From Ulva prolifera (lineage: Eukaryota > Chlorophyta > Ulvophyceae > Ulvales > Ulvaceae): 64,000 bases of DNA. Shown here one piece after another: positions 43,336 to 55,646 of this stretch. The stretch is taken from the NCBI GenBank assembly GCA_023078555.1, contig CM041204.1, positions 2,386,430-2,450,429 of the forward strand, given 5' to 3'. The translations under genes and the position numbers were made by a program. Below the pieces are notes generated by a model. It was not told the origin of the DNA. It did no database searches and saw only the letters and a program-made list of their open reading frames with translations. Each line of letters begins with the position of its first letter. The first letter of the stretch is position 1.

Positions 43336-46300
43336 TCAACCCGCGTATGCCGACAGTTCGCCGCTGCCACGCTGCGACGTGCTGTGCTGCGTTCGCAGCA
43401 GCGCAAGGGCCAGCAGATCTGTGAGCTTGGCCTCATCCAGCAGGATGTCGGCATTACGCGCATTATGCAACGAGAGCCACGGACGGGTGCCCTGCACCTC
43501 CGCTGCGCTCTCGACATGGTAGCGCAGCATGTTCACATACCCGATGTAGCCCCAGCACCACTCAATCTCCAGGAAGGGGCTCTCCAGCTTGTGCAGGCTG
43601 CCTCCATCCGCGACGGCGGAGCGTGGTTTGGCCCTTGTCTTGCGCGTTAATCTCACGTTTGGGGCAAGCTCCAACGCATACCTGCGACATGGATGCCACA
43701 GCTGTCAGTAGGACGCTACAGAATCCTGAAGCCGGGCCCATGCGTCACTGGCCACGTAGATGATGTGCCGCTTGTGCAGGCCTAGCTAGGAAGTGCCAGG
43801 AGACAATGTTACTAGTTGCAAAGCATGGGGGACCTGACAGCCGGCCGAGTCAGGCTTCTGCACCCTCTTAGCCTCATACGTGAGATGCCAGGGCGGGCTG
43901 TATAGCTATATATAGCGTGCCGGGTGGTTAGAGCAGAGGATTCCCGGATCTGGCCAGTTTCATTTCGGTACCAGCTGGCTGGGTCACTACCAGCTGCAGC
44001 TGCTATTCTAAGAAGCTCGAAAAAACATGTGCAGAATCCCGGGGTACAGGTGCACCATGGGCGTCGAGGGGGTCGCATCGCGTTGACGGGATGCCTGATG
44101 TTGAGAAACACGTTCAGTATGCATGCGCAGTAGTACTATCAATGCAGGGGAGGAGGGTGGGGTGTGCACTCGGGAGGTCCAACGAGGATGGTGGTGGCGC
44201 CGTTGGGTAGGTAGATGAGGCGGAAGCTGCGGCTGCCGATGTTGGACACCAGCACCGTCGCCTTGGCCAGCAGCTGCAGCTGTTCCTCTAGGGGGTGCGC
44301 CGAGATCTGCACATGCTCCATACGCACACCTGCATGCATCAGTCACGAGGCCGTTTAGGCTTGAACTTTGCGTTCATCCTTGCTCCAATGCACCATCCGA
44401 TCGCAAATTTCAGTCAGGCTCTGTGTGCCGTGCTCACTCAGTGGGCATGCATGCCCGCCTGCGCAGGCGGGCAGCATGATACACTTCCTTATATATACTG
44501 TATATACTGCGCACCGCATGGGGCGTGCCGCCATCATCCAATATGATAGCCGAGGGCGCGGCATCCCTCATGGACATCGAGCATCAAGACAGGGAGCTGC
44601 CCATGTACGGAAATCATGCATGAGCACTGTATGGCAGATCCTGTGGATCTGATGTCAACAGCGATTCATGAAGCGGATCCGACTGCGCACCCGGAAACGT
44701 TCGTTGTAGCTTTGGGATGAGCTCACCGGCATTATTTATGTGCCGCCTCTCATTGCGCTGGCCGTCAATGAAGAGCACAAACGGCTCCAGCTCGTGTACA
44801 TTCGCCACCTGCATCGCTGCAGTTGATGTGTCTGTGGTTGTACTTGCCAACTGGAACACATGCCCTTCAAGTTGCCCGTGCCCACTTGCAAGAGGTCAGT
44901 TAGACATCTGCGCCGTTCACTGTGAGCGGCAGTGTGACAAGCCACACTGGATGGTATTGCCACCTTGAACACACTAGGGGCTGCCATTGCCTGTGTTGCA
45001 AGGATAAATGCGGCGAGGCGCCTCGCTGGCGGGTAGCACCGCGAAAGAAGCCAGCAGAGCAATTGGCTTAAGCACAACCCCAGACACCCACGCAACACAC
45101 ACAGAACCCACCACGCGCCCAGATATCTACGCCGCACCCAGAACCTCGAGGCCTGAGACTGTCGCCTGTGTGTCTGTGTGACTCGGAGGCGGAGAGGCTA
45201 CTCTGATGTGCGGCCGTGCATGTATACACTGCCAGTGTACATGGCAGCAACATGCATGAAAGATCTTTCATCTAGACAGCCACGCGCACAGGTCTACTAG
45301 TTCCTAGTAGGAAGCACACCTCCAGGCCGAAGTTGCGGTATGCGACCTTTCGCATCGCAGCGAATGCAAAGGGGTCGCACATGTGCGCCCACGCCGCCTG
45401 CCGGGCTGCCGTCACCTCTCCCCACAGCGACCCGACCTGCGAGAAGATATCCGCGGGGCCCTGGCCGGCGATGAGCTCCGCAAAGCGCACATACTTTACA
45501 CCTGCACACGGGCCTGGCTTCACTCTGGGCTACGCACATGCGCATGCGTGCGCTCACAGAACTGCCTGTGCGACAGTGCCTGGCATCATCTGGGCAAGAT
45601 GATCGAGCGCCATCGATATCGATATCAATATCATTGGAACGATCTCCATAGATGCAGACAGATGCTTTCCAGTGGGGTGGGGAAAGCAGGCCTGCCAGCA
45701 GGTGTAGACGAGACGGCAGTGGTAGTCTAGGAGCCAAGGAAGGTTTACAAATTGCATACATGGCATGAATGTTACGGGTGGCACACGCGGGCGGAGAGCT
45801 CTCTCTCTGGGGTGCATGATTCCGAGGCCGCCATGTTCGTGTCACCCACTTTGATGATGTTTATCAGTGTCGACCTGGGAGGGACGATGGTATACATGCA
45901 AGGTATATGCACACAGTGCTTCCCCATGGCGCATGCATCCCCTAAGCAAAATACGCAAGTTCAATTGCAAAACACGCAAGTTCAACTGCAAAAAACGCAA
46001 GTACCAAGCAGAGTGGCCATCCCCCCCAATCACCCCATTATCGCTGCAAGCACTGATCCTCCGGCACACATGTAATAGAAGAACAAAAGAGTGAACGGAA
46101 GAGGGCAATTGTTTGTTTTTTTTTTTTTAGGGCAATTGTTGTTTAAAAACCGAAACCGAATCTCATCTGATTCAACAGCAACACGATCACACTACAACGT
46201 TGTGATGTGAACCGCGCCCACACCTCAGTCCGGCAGGATCGCGGGGACATGTACACCTGTACATCGTGTACATGCATGTGTACATCGTGTACATGCATAT

Positions 46301-48282
46301 GCACCGCGTGACCACAAATGTAAAGCAGATCTAGATGCACAACATCCAATGCTGCTCAACACCTCCTACATGGCACACACATAACACAGATCACATCGCC
46401 TGCTAGAATTGACGTGGTGCGCAGAAATGAGGTGGTGGGCAGAAGGAGCTCCGCTAGCGAGCTGGCTCAGTTTTGGGGCGGAGAACGCACTGCCACGGTC
46501 CCTGCCCTGGAGGGCCGAGTTGAGGGTGTCCTGGAAGGTGAGGGAGGGGCGATTGTTGAGGAGGCCGCGGTAGTGCTGCGCCGTCGGGCTCTCCTCCTGC
46601 CACGCCGAATATGACATGGAGGACTGCCACCGCACCTGCATCCGCAACCGCGGCGCCCTGCTGAAAACCGCGGCATCGATACGTATACCACACTGAGAGT
46701 GATGCGCAGTGCTTGGCTGGGCTGACTCAACAAGTGCGAGCCACCTTCAGGTTAGTGATATCCGGCCGGCGTAGGGAGCTCTCGGGTTCTAGAACCAGGA
46801 CTGACTCGCAGCGCTCCCAACTTTGCGTGCGAGTTGCAGAAGACATGCAGTGATGAAACCGTTCCAGTGTTGAGTCACAGCCGCGGCGAGGAGTCACAGA
46901 CACACTGGCAGCGCACCTGTGCCTGACCAGTGCTGTCACAGCATACGGTGTGTCACAGCATCATGATACGGTATCAGCGGCGGAAGGGTCCTGGGCACCG
47001 GCATGGAGGGGGAAATTGCAACACACGGTGCACTATGCATGACACGCACAGTGTGGCCAAGCCGGCGCCGCACCCAGTCGAAGGCGGTGGGGTCGCGGCC
47101 GAAGCGGAGGGGGAGATCGACGAGGAACTGCAGGTTGTCGCGCAGCAGGTGGCCAAAGCTTTTCGTGTTGAAGGGGGCGCGCAGATGCACGGGCTGTGCA
47201 TATTCTGCCACATCCTCCGGCGCTGGCAGCACCTCGCCCGGCCGCCAGTCCAGGTAGAATTGGGATTTCGCCTCGCGCTTTCCCGGCCGCCATGCGATCA
47301 GCCCGCTGCACGAACATGCATGCATGCGTCAGTGGAAGATGGATTCGCGAGCTGCCAGTGGGGTGTTTGCGGGACTGTCACCTGAGGTTCATGGTCAGAA
47401 TTGTTTTTTAAAGATCTAGACAGCCCTTTCATGTAGCTATAGGTTCAGATTACCGCTGGAGTGTTGTCCCAGCTCGACTGAGTTGCTGGCCCGCACAGTC
47501 CCGGCGCAGACGAAAATCACCACCATGGCCAAAGAAATGATGGCAGTGGTGTCATGTTGCGTCAGTGAACAGTGCCGCGGTGCCGTTGATGGCAACAGCA
47601 CAGACCCTACTTCGAAATTGGAATTCAGGCTGCGGAAGACTCTCGGAGCTGTGCGTGCGCGGGCTACAGGCTGTGGTGTGCACGATGTGTTGCAGGGACA
47701 CAGTCGGAGAGGCTGTCACAGGCTGCAAGCTATCTCTTTGGGACATATGTTCATCACACAGATACATGTAACTTTCTGATGTACCGAGGCTTGTGTAACC
47801 TGCGCCTGTCCGCTGGCTATATGGGCTTGCATACAGGCCGCAAAGGCACGCAAGCAGGTGAAGGAAATTTTGCTGCTTCCGCATACAGCACCAGCGAAGG
47901 ACACTCACCGCACCAGTCGCAGCCACGGCTCGTTCTGTCGGTGGGCGTCTCCGAACACGCTGGGCCTCGCACCAGCGACACCGTAGTGCACGAACCTCGA
48001 GGTCTTCAATTCATAGTAGACGTTCTGAAAATGACAAGCTCGAGTCATCGTCTGTGTGCCGAGGCACTGCATGTACGTCCGATTGACGTCTCGGACAGCC
48101 TGCGCTCTGAAACCATCGGCTGGCCCTGCAGCGCTTGCCATTGCCACGCCTTGACCATCGGATTCAAAGCCGAGCTCGAGGCTCGTAGCCACCGCCACTT
48201 GTAGGCACAGCGCTGCGACTAGTCCAGCGCAGAACGTCCACAGTAGGGCTGGCAGCGCGGATGGCATATCTAGCATGGCCAT
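43336..48282 (-). CDS. GT61-like glycosyltransferase, type II membrane protein, about nine exons
   Basis: Exon 1 (48282-47909) begins MAMLDMPS with a signal anchor (LLWTFCAGLVAALCLQVAVA) and has ACHFQNVYYEL. Exon 2 starts 47305 and joins in phase (LVR/GLIAWRPGK); it holds FNTKSFGHLLRDNLQFLVDLP, the GHxxxDNL block of GT61. Further exons, edges approximate: 46860-46748; 46650-46500; 45504-45300 (FAAMRKVAYRNFGLE); 44824-44690 (FVLFIDGQRNERRHINN); 44330-44160 (PLEEQLQLLAKATVLVSNIGS, the EQ..L..ATVLV.N.G block before the C-terminus); about 44110-44040; 43681-43336 (FLEIEWCWGYIGYVNMLRY). GT61 enzymes transfer sugars to proteins or polysaccharides in the secretory pathway. The order of blocks supports the family; the acceptor substrate is unknown. 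A retroposon lies in an intron. Confidence 0.6.
44997..45163 (-). mobile_element. 5'-truncated retroposon, copy 5 (about 167 bp), in an intron
   Basis: Reads TGCAAGGATAAATGCGG then the shared GGGTAGCACCGCGAAAGAAG core. Flanked by 8-bp repeats GCCTGTGT (44989-44996 and 45164-45171). It lies between two exons of the GT61-like gene, in the same (-) orientation. Confidence 0.65.
45953..46001. repeat. 21-bp tandem repeat, about 2.3 copies
   Basis: ACGCAAGTTCAA starts at 45953 and 45974, and ACGCAAG again at 45995; intronic in the GT61-like gene model. Confidence 0.85.
46259..46297. repeat. 20-bp tandem repeat, two copies
   Basis: TGTACATCGTGTACATGCA at 46259 and 46279; each unit is itself partly palindromic. 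Confidence 0.85.
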
Positions 48283-49948
48283 TGTCCACTGCAACGTATG
48301 CTGGACGGATGTTGCAGAAGATCAACCACCGGAATGAATAACGGCAGGGGAATGAGCATGTGTGCACACAAGGGTGCTGTAGCCGGAATACATGCTGTGG
48401 CAGAGAAGCAGCGCTGGACCTCCCGGAAGCTGACCTTGGCCCGGCCTCAGCTGCAGCTCCTCATGATGTGGGTGCGTCGCGCTTTTCCTCCGCAGCCCTC
48501 GCATACACACATACTCTCAGACGCAACATGATGTTGTCTATCGGAATATGAATTGACTATCTAACGATCTCGGCGAGGTAGATGTCGGACGCGTTTTGAT
48601 CTGTAACGTCAGACATTCATGACACCTAGATGCTCCGTGAGAGTACATCCGTGAGAGCTGAGCATGCGTGCAAGGTTTTACCTAACGTCCCATGATGTGC
48701 ATGTTCTCTTGAGAGTTCTCACACAATCTTCTGAAGTACTCTTCTGTGGTGCTGCGCATGCTGAGCTGCAGGCGCGCATCCAGGTGTAAGAGCTGTCAAA
48801 AGCGATTGCAAAGCGTGTTGTCGAGTCATTGCCGAGCATTGCGAGGTAATATCACGACGTCTTCCCTGCGGCACGTTCCACTGTACACTGGGCCAATGCT
48901 GCAAGCTTGCAAGCTTGCACGCGGCTGCTGTCCGCGGCTATAGTCACAAATATAACGATTCTATCCACGCCCACCGCGTCGCGTGCACAGTCAAGGGCAG
49001 ACGGGACGAGGCGGGCAGACGGGTGTGGCTACGGGGCCCCGTGCCGCCCCGCCTCGCTGACTAGCTCGAGATGCGCTGGTGCACCGAAGTGAGAACCGCT
49101 CGTGCCGCCGCGGACACTGCGCCGTGCTAAGAAGACCCAGCACACACTCACCGGCCATCTAGCCTGATCATGAGAAGCAGGCCGCCCGACGCATCCCCGC
49201 TCCACCTCCTCTCCCTTTGGAGGCCTTTGGATCCGCGGCGCCACTGGTTTGCCGGCTGCCGCGCGTCGGCGTGGTGGCAGCCGGCTTTGCCTGACGTGCT
49301 GGATGGTGACAGCATGGCTGCGTTGATGTGCCGCACAGAGGCGGCCCTGTCTGTGGGTATGTATTGGCTGTAGGCGACGTTGGGGGGGCCCCTGGCTGTT
49401 TGGGGTGCCAGCGGCAGCCAGGCGATCAGCTGGGGCCACCTCGGCCGCGCAGGGGTTGTCCTATGCACGTGCCCGAGGCAGCGTGTGATTGGGACATGTG
49501 GAATGGGGTGCGTGGGTGAGTGGGTCTCGTTGTGTGAGTGTGCACATGCGCGCTGGTGTGTGGTGTGTGGTGTGTGTGGCCGCCTTGCCGTGCACGGAAG
49601 CCGCGGACAGGCTTGACGTGCGGTGGCATCCGCTATTCACGGTGGAGTGAATGTGTGTGGCCCGGCAGTGCTACTAGCCTCCCTGAACGTGTCCTTGTAA
49701 GGCGCAGCACATACTCTACTGATGTGCGCATGTTGTGCAGTACACTGTAGAGCCTAGCTGTGTGGCACAAATCCAAAATGCGTGTGCTCCTGAGTCCAAC
49801 TGGTACAAAGCCTGCAACAATTGATCCACCAGAAAAAAAAAAGCCTGCAGCACAATGCGGTTTCCTTACAGTAAGCACCAGCATCGCAAAAAATGTACAG
49901 CATATGCGTGCGGAAGCAGGCTACGTATCTGCAAACACGACACGTGTG
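48283..49948. other. Spacer with one possible exon on -
   Basis: A - strand frame at about 49373-49152 reads RRWSGDASGGLLLMIRLDG and ends at a strong GTGAGTG donor (near 49151), so an exon is possible; no partner exon was found. GT/TG-rich simple sequence lies at 49500-49580. Otherwise nothing supported. Confidence 0.3.
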
Positions 49949-52337
49949 TTACAAACCAGCATCTATCCAGGTTCTGCTGATTACCAAATCGACACCGGCG
50001 GCGTCAGCAGCAGCCTGCAGGCTCACAGGCACCTTGAAGTCCCCTTCGCACGGCTCAGACCCATCGTCGATGTCAATGTCATAGCTCTCTGGACCGCCAG
50101 AATAGCTTCTGCGTTCATTAAGCACGTACACGATCTGCTGAAGGGCTGGAAGACCACACAGGCCCTGGATGACCAGTAGCACCTCCGCTTTGGGGTGGCG
50201 CCGGTAAAGCGACATGCCAAGGTGCCGCAGCTCCGGCCACGCGCCACACAGTTGCTGCGCCTGACAGACCGCCACGAGAGCCTCGTGCACGCCGTCGCCA
50301 CTCACCACAAGCCGTGTGAGGCGCCGGAGAGGCAACAGGGCCGGCACGAGGCTTGTGTCCAGCTCTCCGGAATCAGGCAGGTCGAAGTCATTGAGGTGCA
50401 GGCCGCGCAGCTGCGTCATCTTGGACAGGGCTTCAAGGTCCGCCTCAACCCGCACAACGTGCAGGTCGTATCCTTCCAGCCGCAGGGCACTCAAGCAGGT
50501 GAGTGAGCTAAGGGAGGGTAGCTGCGGCCCGGGGTGGTCATCACGGCCGCACACCGAAAGATCAAGGCACTGCAGCTGTAGACGGCCAAGGTGCTCAAGC
50601 ACCTTCACCCACAAGGACTGCTGTCGAGCGCAGAGGCAGTCACAGTCGATTGTCAGCTGCTGCAGCGAAGGCATGGCGGCAGCAAGCTGTGGCACCACCA
50701 GGTGGAGGGTCCACAAGTCAACGTCGATGTTGAGCTCTGATATTCCTCGCAGGCCGGTGAGGGCAGCCGGGGTATCGCGGAGCGCGCTGCAAAACGCACA
50801 GCTGACCCAGGTCTCGCGGGTGCTGTCGTTGATGTGCATGCTGCGGACCTCCGAGAACGTGCAGAGGCTTTCTGCGATGCTTGCACGGTCAGGAAAGTGC
50901 CCCAGTCCACCCCAATTTGACTGATTCAGAACGAGGCTTGTGACGGGGCAGGCGTGGAGGCTGTGAAGGAGGCGGGCCGCGGTGGTGCAGTTCTCCGATT
51001 TGAGCACGAGGTGGCGCAGGTGTCGCAGAGAGGCGGTGGCGCCATCGGAAACTATCATTGGGGCGACACGAGATGTCCATGTCATAGGCTGGAGGCACAT
51101 GCTCAGAGAAGTGAGGCCGGACGCGGCGGAGAGCATGGCGGCAAGGCAGTACTGTGACTGTGGTGGAGCATCAGGCATGTATGAATCGCGCCGCCGCTTC
51201 CGTGTTGGCAGCTCGGGAGATGTGTTCAGTGAGATATGGAGACAGCTGAGGTGAGGCAGGCTGTTGAAGGTGGACCGGAGGGCGGGTATGACGTCTGCGG
51301 AGCAGCTGGTGTAGCATGTGTCTAGTCCGCCGAGGTACAGTGAATGGAGGTGCGAGAGGCTGGAGATTGCTGGACAGAGGACCTTGGCTGTGGCAGCATC
51401 GGTCAGCATGCTGATGCTGAGGGTGGAGAGCATGGAGTGGTGTCGCAGTGCTTTGGCAAGGTGTGTTGCTGTGCGTGTGGAGGGTGGCGTCATGTCAAAG
51501 TCTTCAAAGTAGAGGTAGAGCGATGTAATGGATGGAGGCGAAGTTGGAAGTGTCGTCAGTGCATTGAAGAATGGCAGAGGGTTGTGGCTATGCCCGATAC
51601 GTGCCTTGAGAGTCTGGTGTGGGATCTGGATGGCTGCATCGACAATGGCTACATGGAGGGTCTTCGGCAGCCACTCAAGCATGGTGTGCACACATGTGAA
51701 GCCTTGAGCAAGGGCTGCTGACAGGATTTCTCTCTGGATGTGGTGCGGCAGCGCAAGCAATGTCGTTTCTGCGGTGTTGCTGCCATGGGCGTTGCATAAG
51801 GTGGTTCCGCAATCCGAAGCTTCCTTGGACAGCCTGCTGTTGGGCTTTCCAACAGCTATAGACAGGAGAGACTTTGCTGCGAGCTGAATCCATTCGTCCG
51901 CAGAGTGGTCGCCTATAGCGTCTGCCACCTGCACCATCTCACACCCTTCACCATTTCTCCAACATGTCTTCCAGTTCCATGTGAAGACCAGGAAAGGTAT
52001 GAGAAGAGGGATAACGTCGATACGAGGCAGAATCGCGCCCCCCCAACGTAGTCGCAAGAGGGCAAACCTTGACGATGGTGCAGAGCGTTGAGAATGGCGT
52101 GTGTTTCACGTGTTGTTTGCTCGCTGCACCAGCTGCGACCCATGCCTTGAACTCGGCGACAGTTACCGCTTCGGGCAGCCTCGCGTCACCGCCGGCCTCG
52201 GCGATGCAAGACAGCACACTGCTCCTAGATACAGTGTCCGCGTCTACAATATTGCAGGAAATCAGATCATCATGTGATGTTGTCAAGGGCGCTGTTTGCG
52301 TCAAGTGCACAGGACACTGACTGTCACAGTTTTGCAT
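49949..52337 (-). CDS. BTB/Skp1-like plus leucine-rich-repeat protein, paralogue 2
   Basis: Exons 52337-52068 and 51928-49949, joined phase 0 (LCTIVK/VADAIGD) across a 139-bp intron. The N-terminus MQNCDSQCPVHLTQTAP aligns with the sister genes; DTVSRSSVLSCIAEAGGDARLP is the BTB/Skp1-like core. An F-box-like LPHHIQREIL follows, then LRRs such as LSTLSISML, LHSLYLGGLD, LTSLSMCLQ and LQCLDLSVCG. The C-terminal block has CGLPALQQIVYVLNERR and an acidic DIDIDDGSEP linker, then VPVSLQAAADAAGVDLV, shared with paralogues 1 and 3. The stop overlaps TTGTAAC. Confidence 0.72.
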
Positions 52338-53328
52338 CGCTAGGTACATCGGGTGGCCCAGCATTCCGCAGGAGTTTGGGGAGTAGCTACTCAGATCTAC
52401 GTCAATGTGTCTACGATGAAGGACATGCAGGCGGTTGGCAGAAGTGGCAATCACTCCGGGATGCGCTGAGCCTGCAGTGTCCTCAAGACTGCATGTATCA
52501 CCTGAAAATCTACTTCATTGCGTTCTGTGTATTCAGATGCTGAACGCTATATAGCGCTGGGGGTCAACGAGTTGGCCAAGCTTGGGGCAAGTCAAGTCGA
52601 CTCTGCAGACGTTAGCACGCCCCTGTGGCCACAAAGACTCTGGTAGTAAAGTGCCACTCACGGGTGGGAAAGGCCAGTCCAGGCTTGAGCTAACTCTTGG
52701 CTGCAGCTATTTCATGCGGACATGATGCGTGACAGCCCCATGCGGACGCCGACAGTAATGTGCGGATGCCGTTGCTGCATGCAGTGCTTGTAGTTGCAGC
52801 CATGGGCATTCCTGTTACTCACTGACAGTATTGGCAAGTGTACATTGAATAACAAGTACACATATGTGATCCAGCCTAGGCAAGCCTCCGACCTATGCAC
52901 TTCGCAAACGCAGGCGAAGAAGTAAACAGTGCACATGAAGCCAAGGCGACGGACTGATTCCACATCGAGGTGCATTCACACTTGCAGAGCGCACGCAATC
53001 AGATAGAATTTTGGGCCTCATTATTGAGGGCTGCGAAGGTATGCACGTAGAAGCTACCACAGCCGCCAAGGCGCCCCCAGCTCGCACTCGGGTTATAGAC
53101 AGGCCATACGAAGTGGACCCAAGGACCCAACAACGATGCCTGTCAATGCTGCATATCTGGAAACTGCAGCACAGACCTCTCGTATGAATATGTGACTGGA
53201 AGAAACACACTCGCTCAAGCTTGTACATATATGCTCGTCATTCTGTTTGTTGGAAAGCAGTCATTCATGCATGATTACACACACCAGTTCCACAGGGACA
53301 TACAAACATCCGATTCGTCATCAACTCG
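52338..53328. other. Intergenic, nothing supported
   Basis: Spacer between paralogues 2 and 3. No protein-like frame or repeat. A TGTAA motif on - near 53275 lies about 50 bases past the stop of paralogue 3 and could be its poly(A) signal. Confidence 0.5.
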
Positions 53329-55646
53329 CTATGAATCCATGAACGTGAAGTCACCAAAGAACTCCACCTTAACTCCAGCTGCAGCGGCGACGTCCCACAG
53401 GCTCCCCGGAACATCAGCGATGTCCTCTCCATCGCCGCCCCTGCGGCCCACATCACCACTGGCACAACCGCACTGAGCAAACAACTCGAGCTGCTGCAGG
53501 GCCGGAAGGCCGCACATCGCCCGGAACACCGCCCGAAGTTCGACGCTAGGGCGTGAAGCATCAAGTGACACGCCGAGGTGCTCCAGCTCTGGCCACACAC
53601 CTTGCAGCTGCTTCGCCTCGTAGGCCACATGCACCCCCTCGCCGACCACGAGGAGCTCTGTGAGGCGCCGCAGCGGCAGCAGGGCCAGCATGAGGCGTGC
53701 CTGAAACTCTGCTGGCAAGATGAAATCATCCAGGTTCAGGCTACGCAGCTGCGTCATCCTTGCAAGCGCCTCGACGTCCGCCGCAACCCGCACCATGTTG
53801 TAACTGCGCAGCTGCAGAGCAGAGAAGCAGGTCAGTGGGACCAGGGAGGACGGCCCCGGGCCGGAGTCCTCCCCTTGGCCCTCCACAGTCAGGTCCAGAC
53901 TCAGCTGCAACGGGCTGAGGTGCCCAAGCACGTCTGCCCACCGCTCTGGCAGTGAGTCAGGTGTGGTGCCGAGACTGCAGGTGCAGCGGATGGTCAGCTT
54001 CCGCAGCGCCGGCATCACGGTAGCAAGCTGCGGCGCGGCCATGTGAAGGGTCACAAAGTCACCAAACAGCTGGAGCTCGGACAGCTGTTGCAGGGCTGTG
54101 AGGGCGGTCGGGGAGAAGTGGAGCAGAACTTCGAGTGAGCGGGCAGCCCAGGTCCCAGCAGTGCATGTGAGGTGCATGCTACGCAGCTGCGGGAACCCGC
54201 ACAAGCTGTGCGCGAATTCAGTGCGTATGGCACTGTTATCGGGTTGCGTGAATTCTGACTGCGTAATCACCAGGCTTGTGAGGGGGGAGGCATCGAGGCT
54301 GCGGAGGAGGCGGGCCGCAACGGTGCAGTCATCCACCATGAGCGCAACGTGGCGTAGGTGTGGCAAGGATACGCTCACGCCATCTGGGAAAATGGCGTCG
54401 GGGGCGTCAGATTGTAGTGCTGCCAGGGAGTTGCGTTCCGGCTGGAGGCGGACGTGGAGGGAGGTGAGGCCAGGGGCTGAGGACAGCATGGTAGCGAGGG
54501 AATGGTGTGATGGTGGTGGAGCCTCAGGAGTGTCAGCATCGCGCTGCCGCTTCAGCGCGGGCAGCTGGGATGTCACGTCCAGTGACAGATGGAGACAGTC
54601 AAGTTGAGGCAGGCTGCGGAGGACAGACTGGATGTCGTGTATCGCGTCTGCCGGGAAAAGGGTGTAAAAATCGCCGAGGTTCAGGGAACGGAGGGACGAG
54701 AGGCTGCTGATGGCTGGGGCAAGGCGCTGGACTTCGGCTGCGGTTGCGGCCATGCTGAGTTTGAGGGTGGAGAGAGCTGAGTGGTGGCGGAGAGCCGTGG
54801 CGATGAGCGATGCTCTATCTGCCGTGCTTGCTGAGGCTTTCCAGTTCGTGAAGTTGATGTGGAGCGATGCAATGGACGGAGGATCAGCGGGAAGCGTAGC
54901 AAGGGCATCGAGGAACGGCAGAGGTTGATGATGTTCTTCGAAGCATGCCTTTAAACTTCGGTGTGGCGACTTGATGGCTGCATCGACGATGGCTGTGTGG
55001 AGGCTCTGTGGCAACCACTGGAGCAGGTTGAGCATGCATGACCGGTCTGGGGCGCAAGCTGCTGACAGGATCATGCTGCGGGAGTGGTCCTGCAGCGAAG
55101 CAAGGCTGAGTGCCGCGGTGCAGCTGGAGAGAGCGCTGCTGGCTGATGGTTGATCCGTTGGTGTTGTGTCGCGCTCCGGAGCTGCTGCACATGTCAGGCA
55201 CTCTGCTGCGAGTTGGACCCATTCATCGAGTTTTTGGTCATCAACGACAACTGCCACCTGCACCAGCTTGCAGATTCGACAACACGCCTTCTTCGAAATG
55301 CAGATACGGACAATGGTGATGGTGCAACGCAAGCACTCATCACTATACCGTGCTGCTGAAACAACGTTGCGGCGAAAATCACCTTGAGAATAGTGCAGAG
55401 GGTCGGAAACGGCGTGAGCATCCGGTCCTCTTTGCTGGCAGCGCACGCTGTGATCCATGCCCTGAACTCTGGCACGGTCACCGCTTCAGGCAGCCTCGCG
55501 TCCCCGCCGGCGTCAGTAATGCAGGACAGGACACTGCTTCTCGAGACAGTTTTCGCATCTACGACGTCGTAGACGATCAGTTCGCCAGGCGAGATTGTGA
55601 AGGGCGCCGTTTGCGTCAAGTGCACAGGAAGGGATCGCTCTTGCAT
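53329..55646 (-). CDS. BTB/Skp1-like plus leucine-rich-repeat protein, paralogue 3
   Basis: Exons 55646-55383 and 55257-53329, joined phase 0 (LCTILK/VAVVVDDQKLDEW) across a 125-bp intron. Start MQERSLPVHLTQTAPF. The BTB/Skp1-like core is KTVSRSSVLSCITDAGGDAR with EFRAWITACAASKEDRM. LRRs include LSTLKLSMA, LRSLNLGD, LTSLHVRLQ, LDLTVEG and LRSLNLDDF. The C-terminus reads CGLPALQQLELFAQCG, a Gly/Asp linker, then DVAAAAGVKVEFFGDFTFMDS. Its intron is at the same codon as in paralogues 1 and 2, so the array arose by duplication of an intron-containing gene. Confidence 0.72.
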
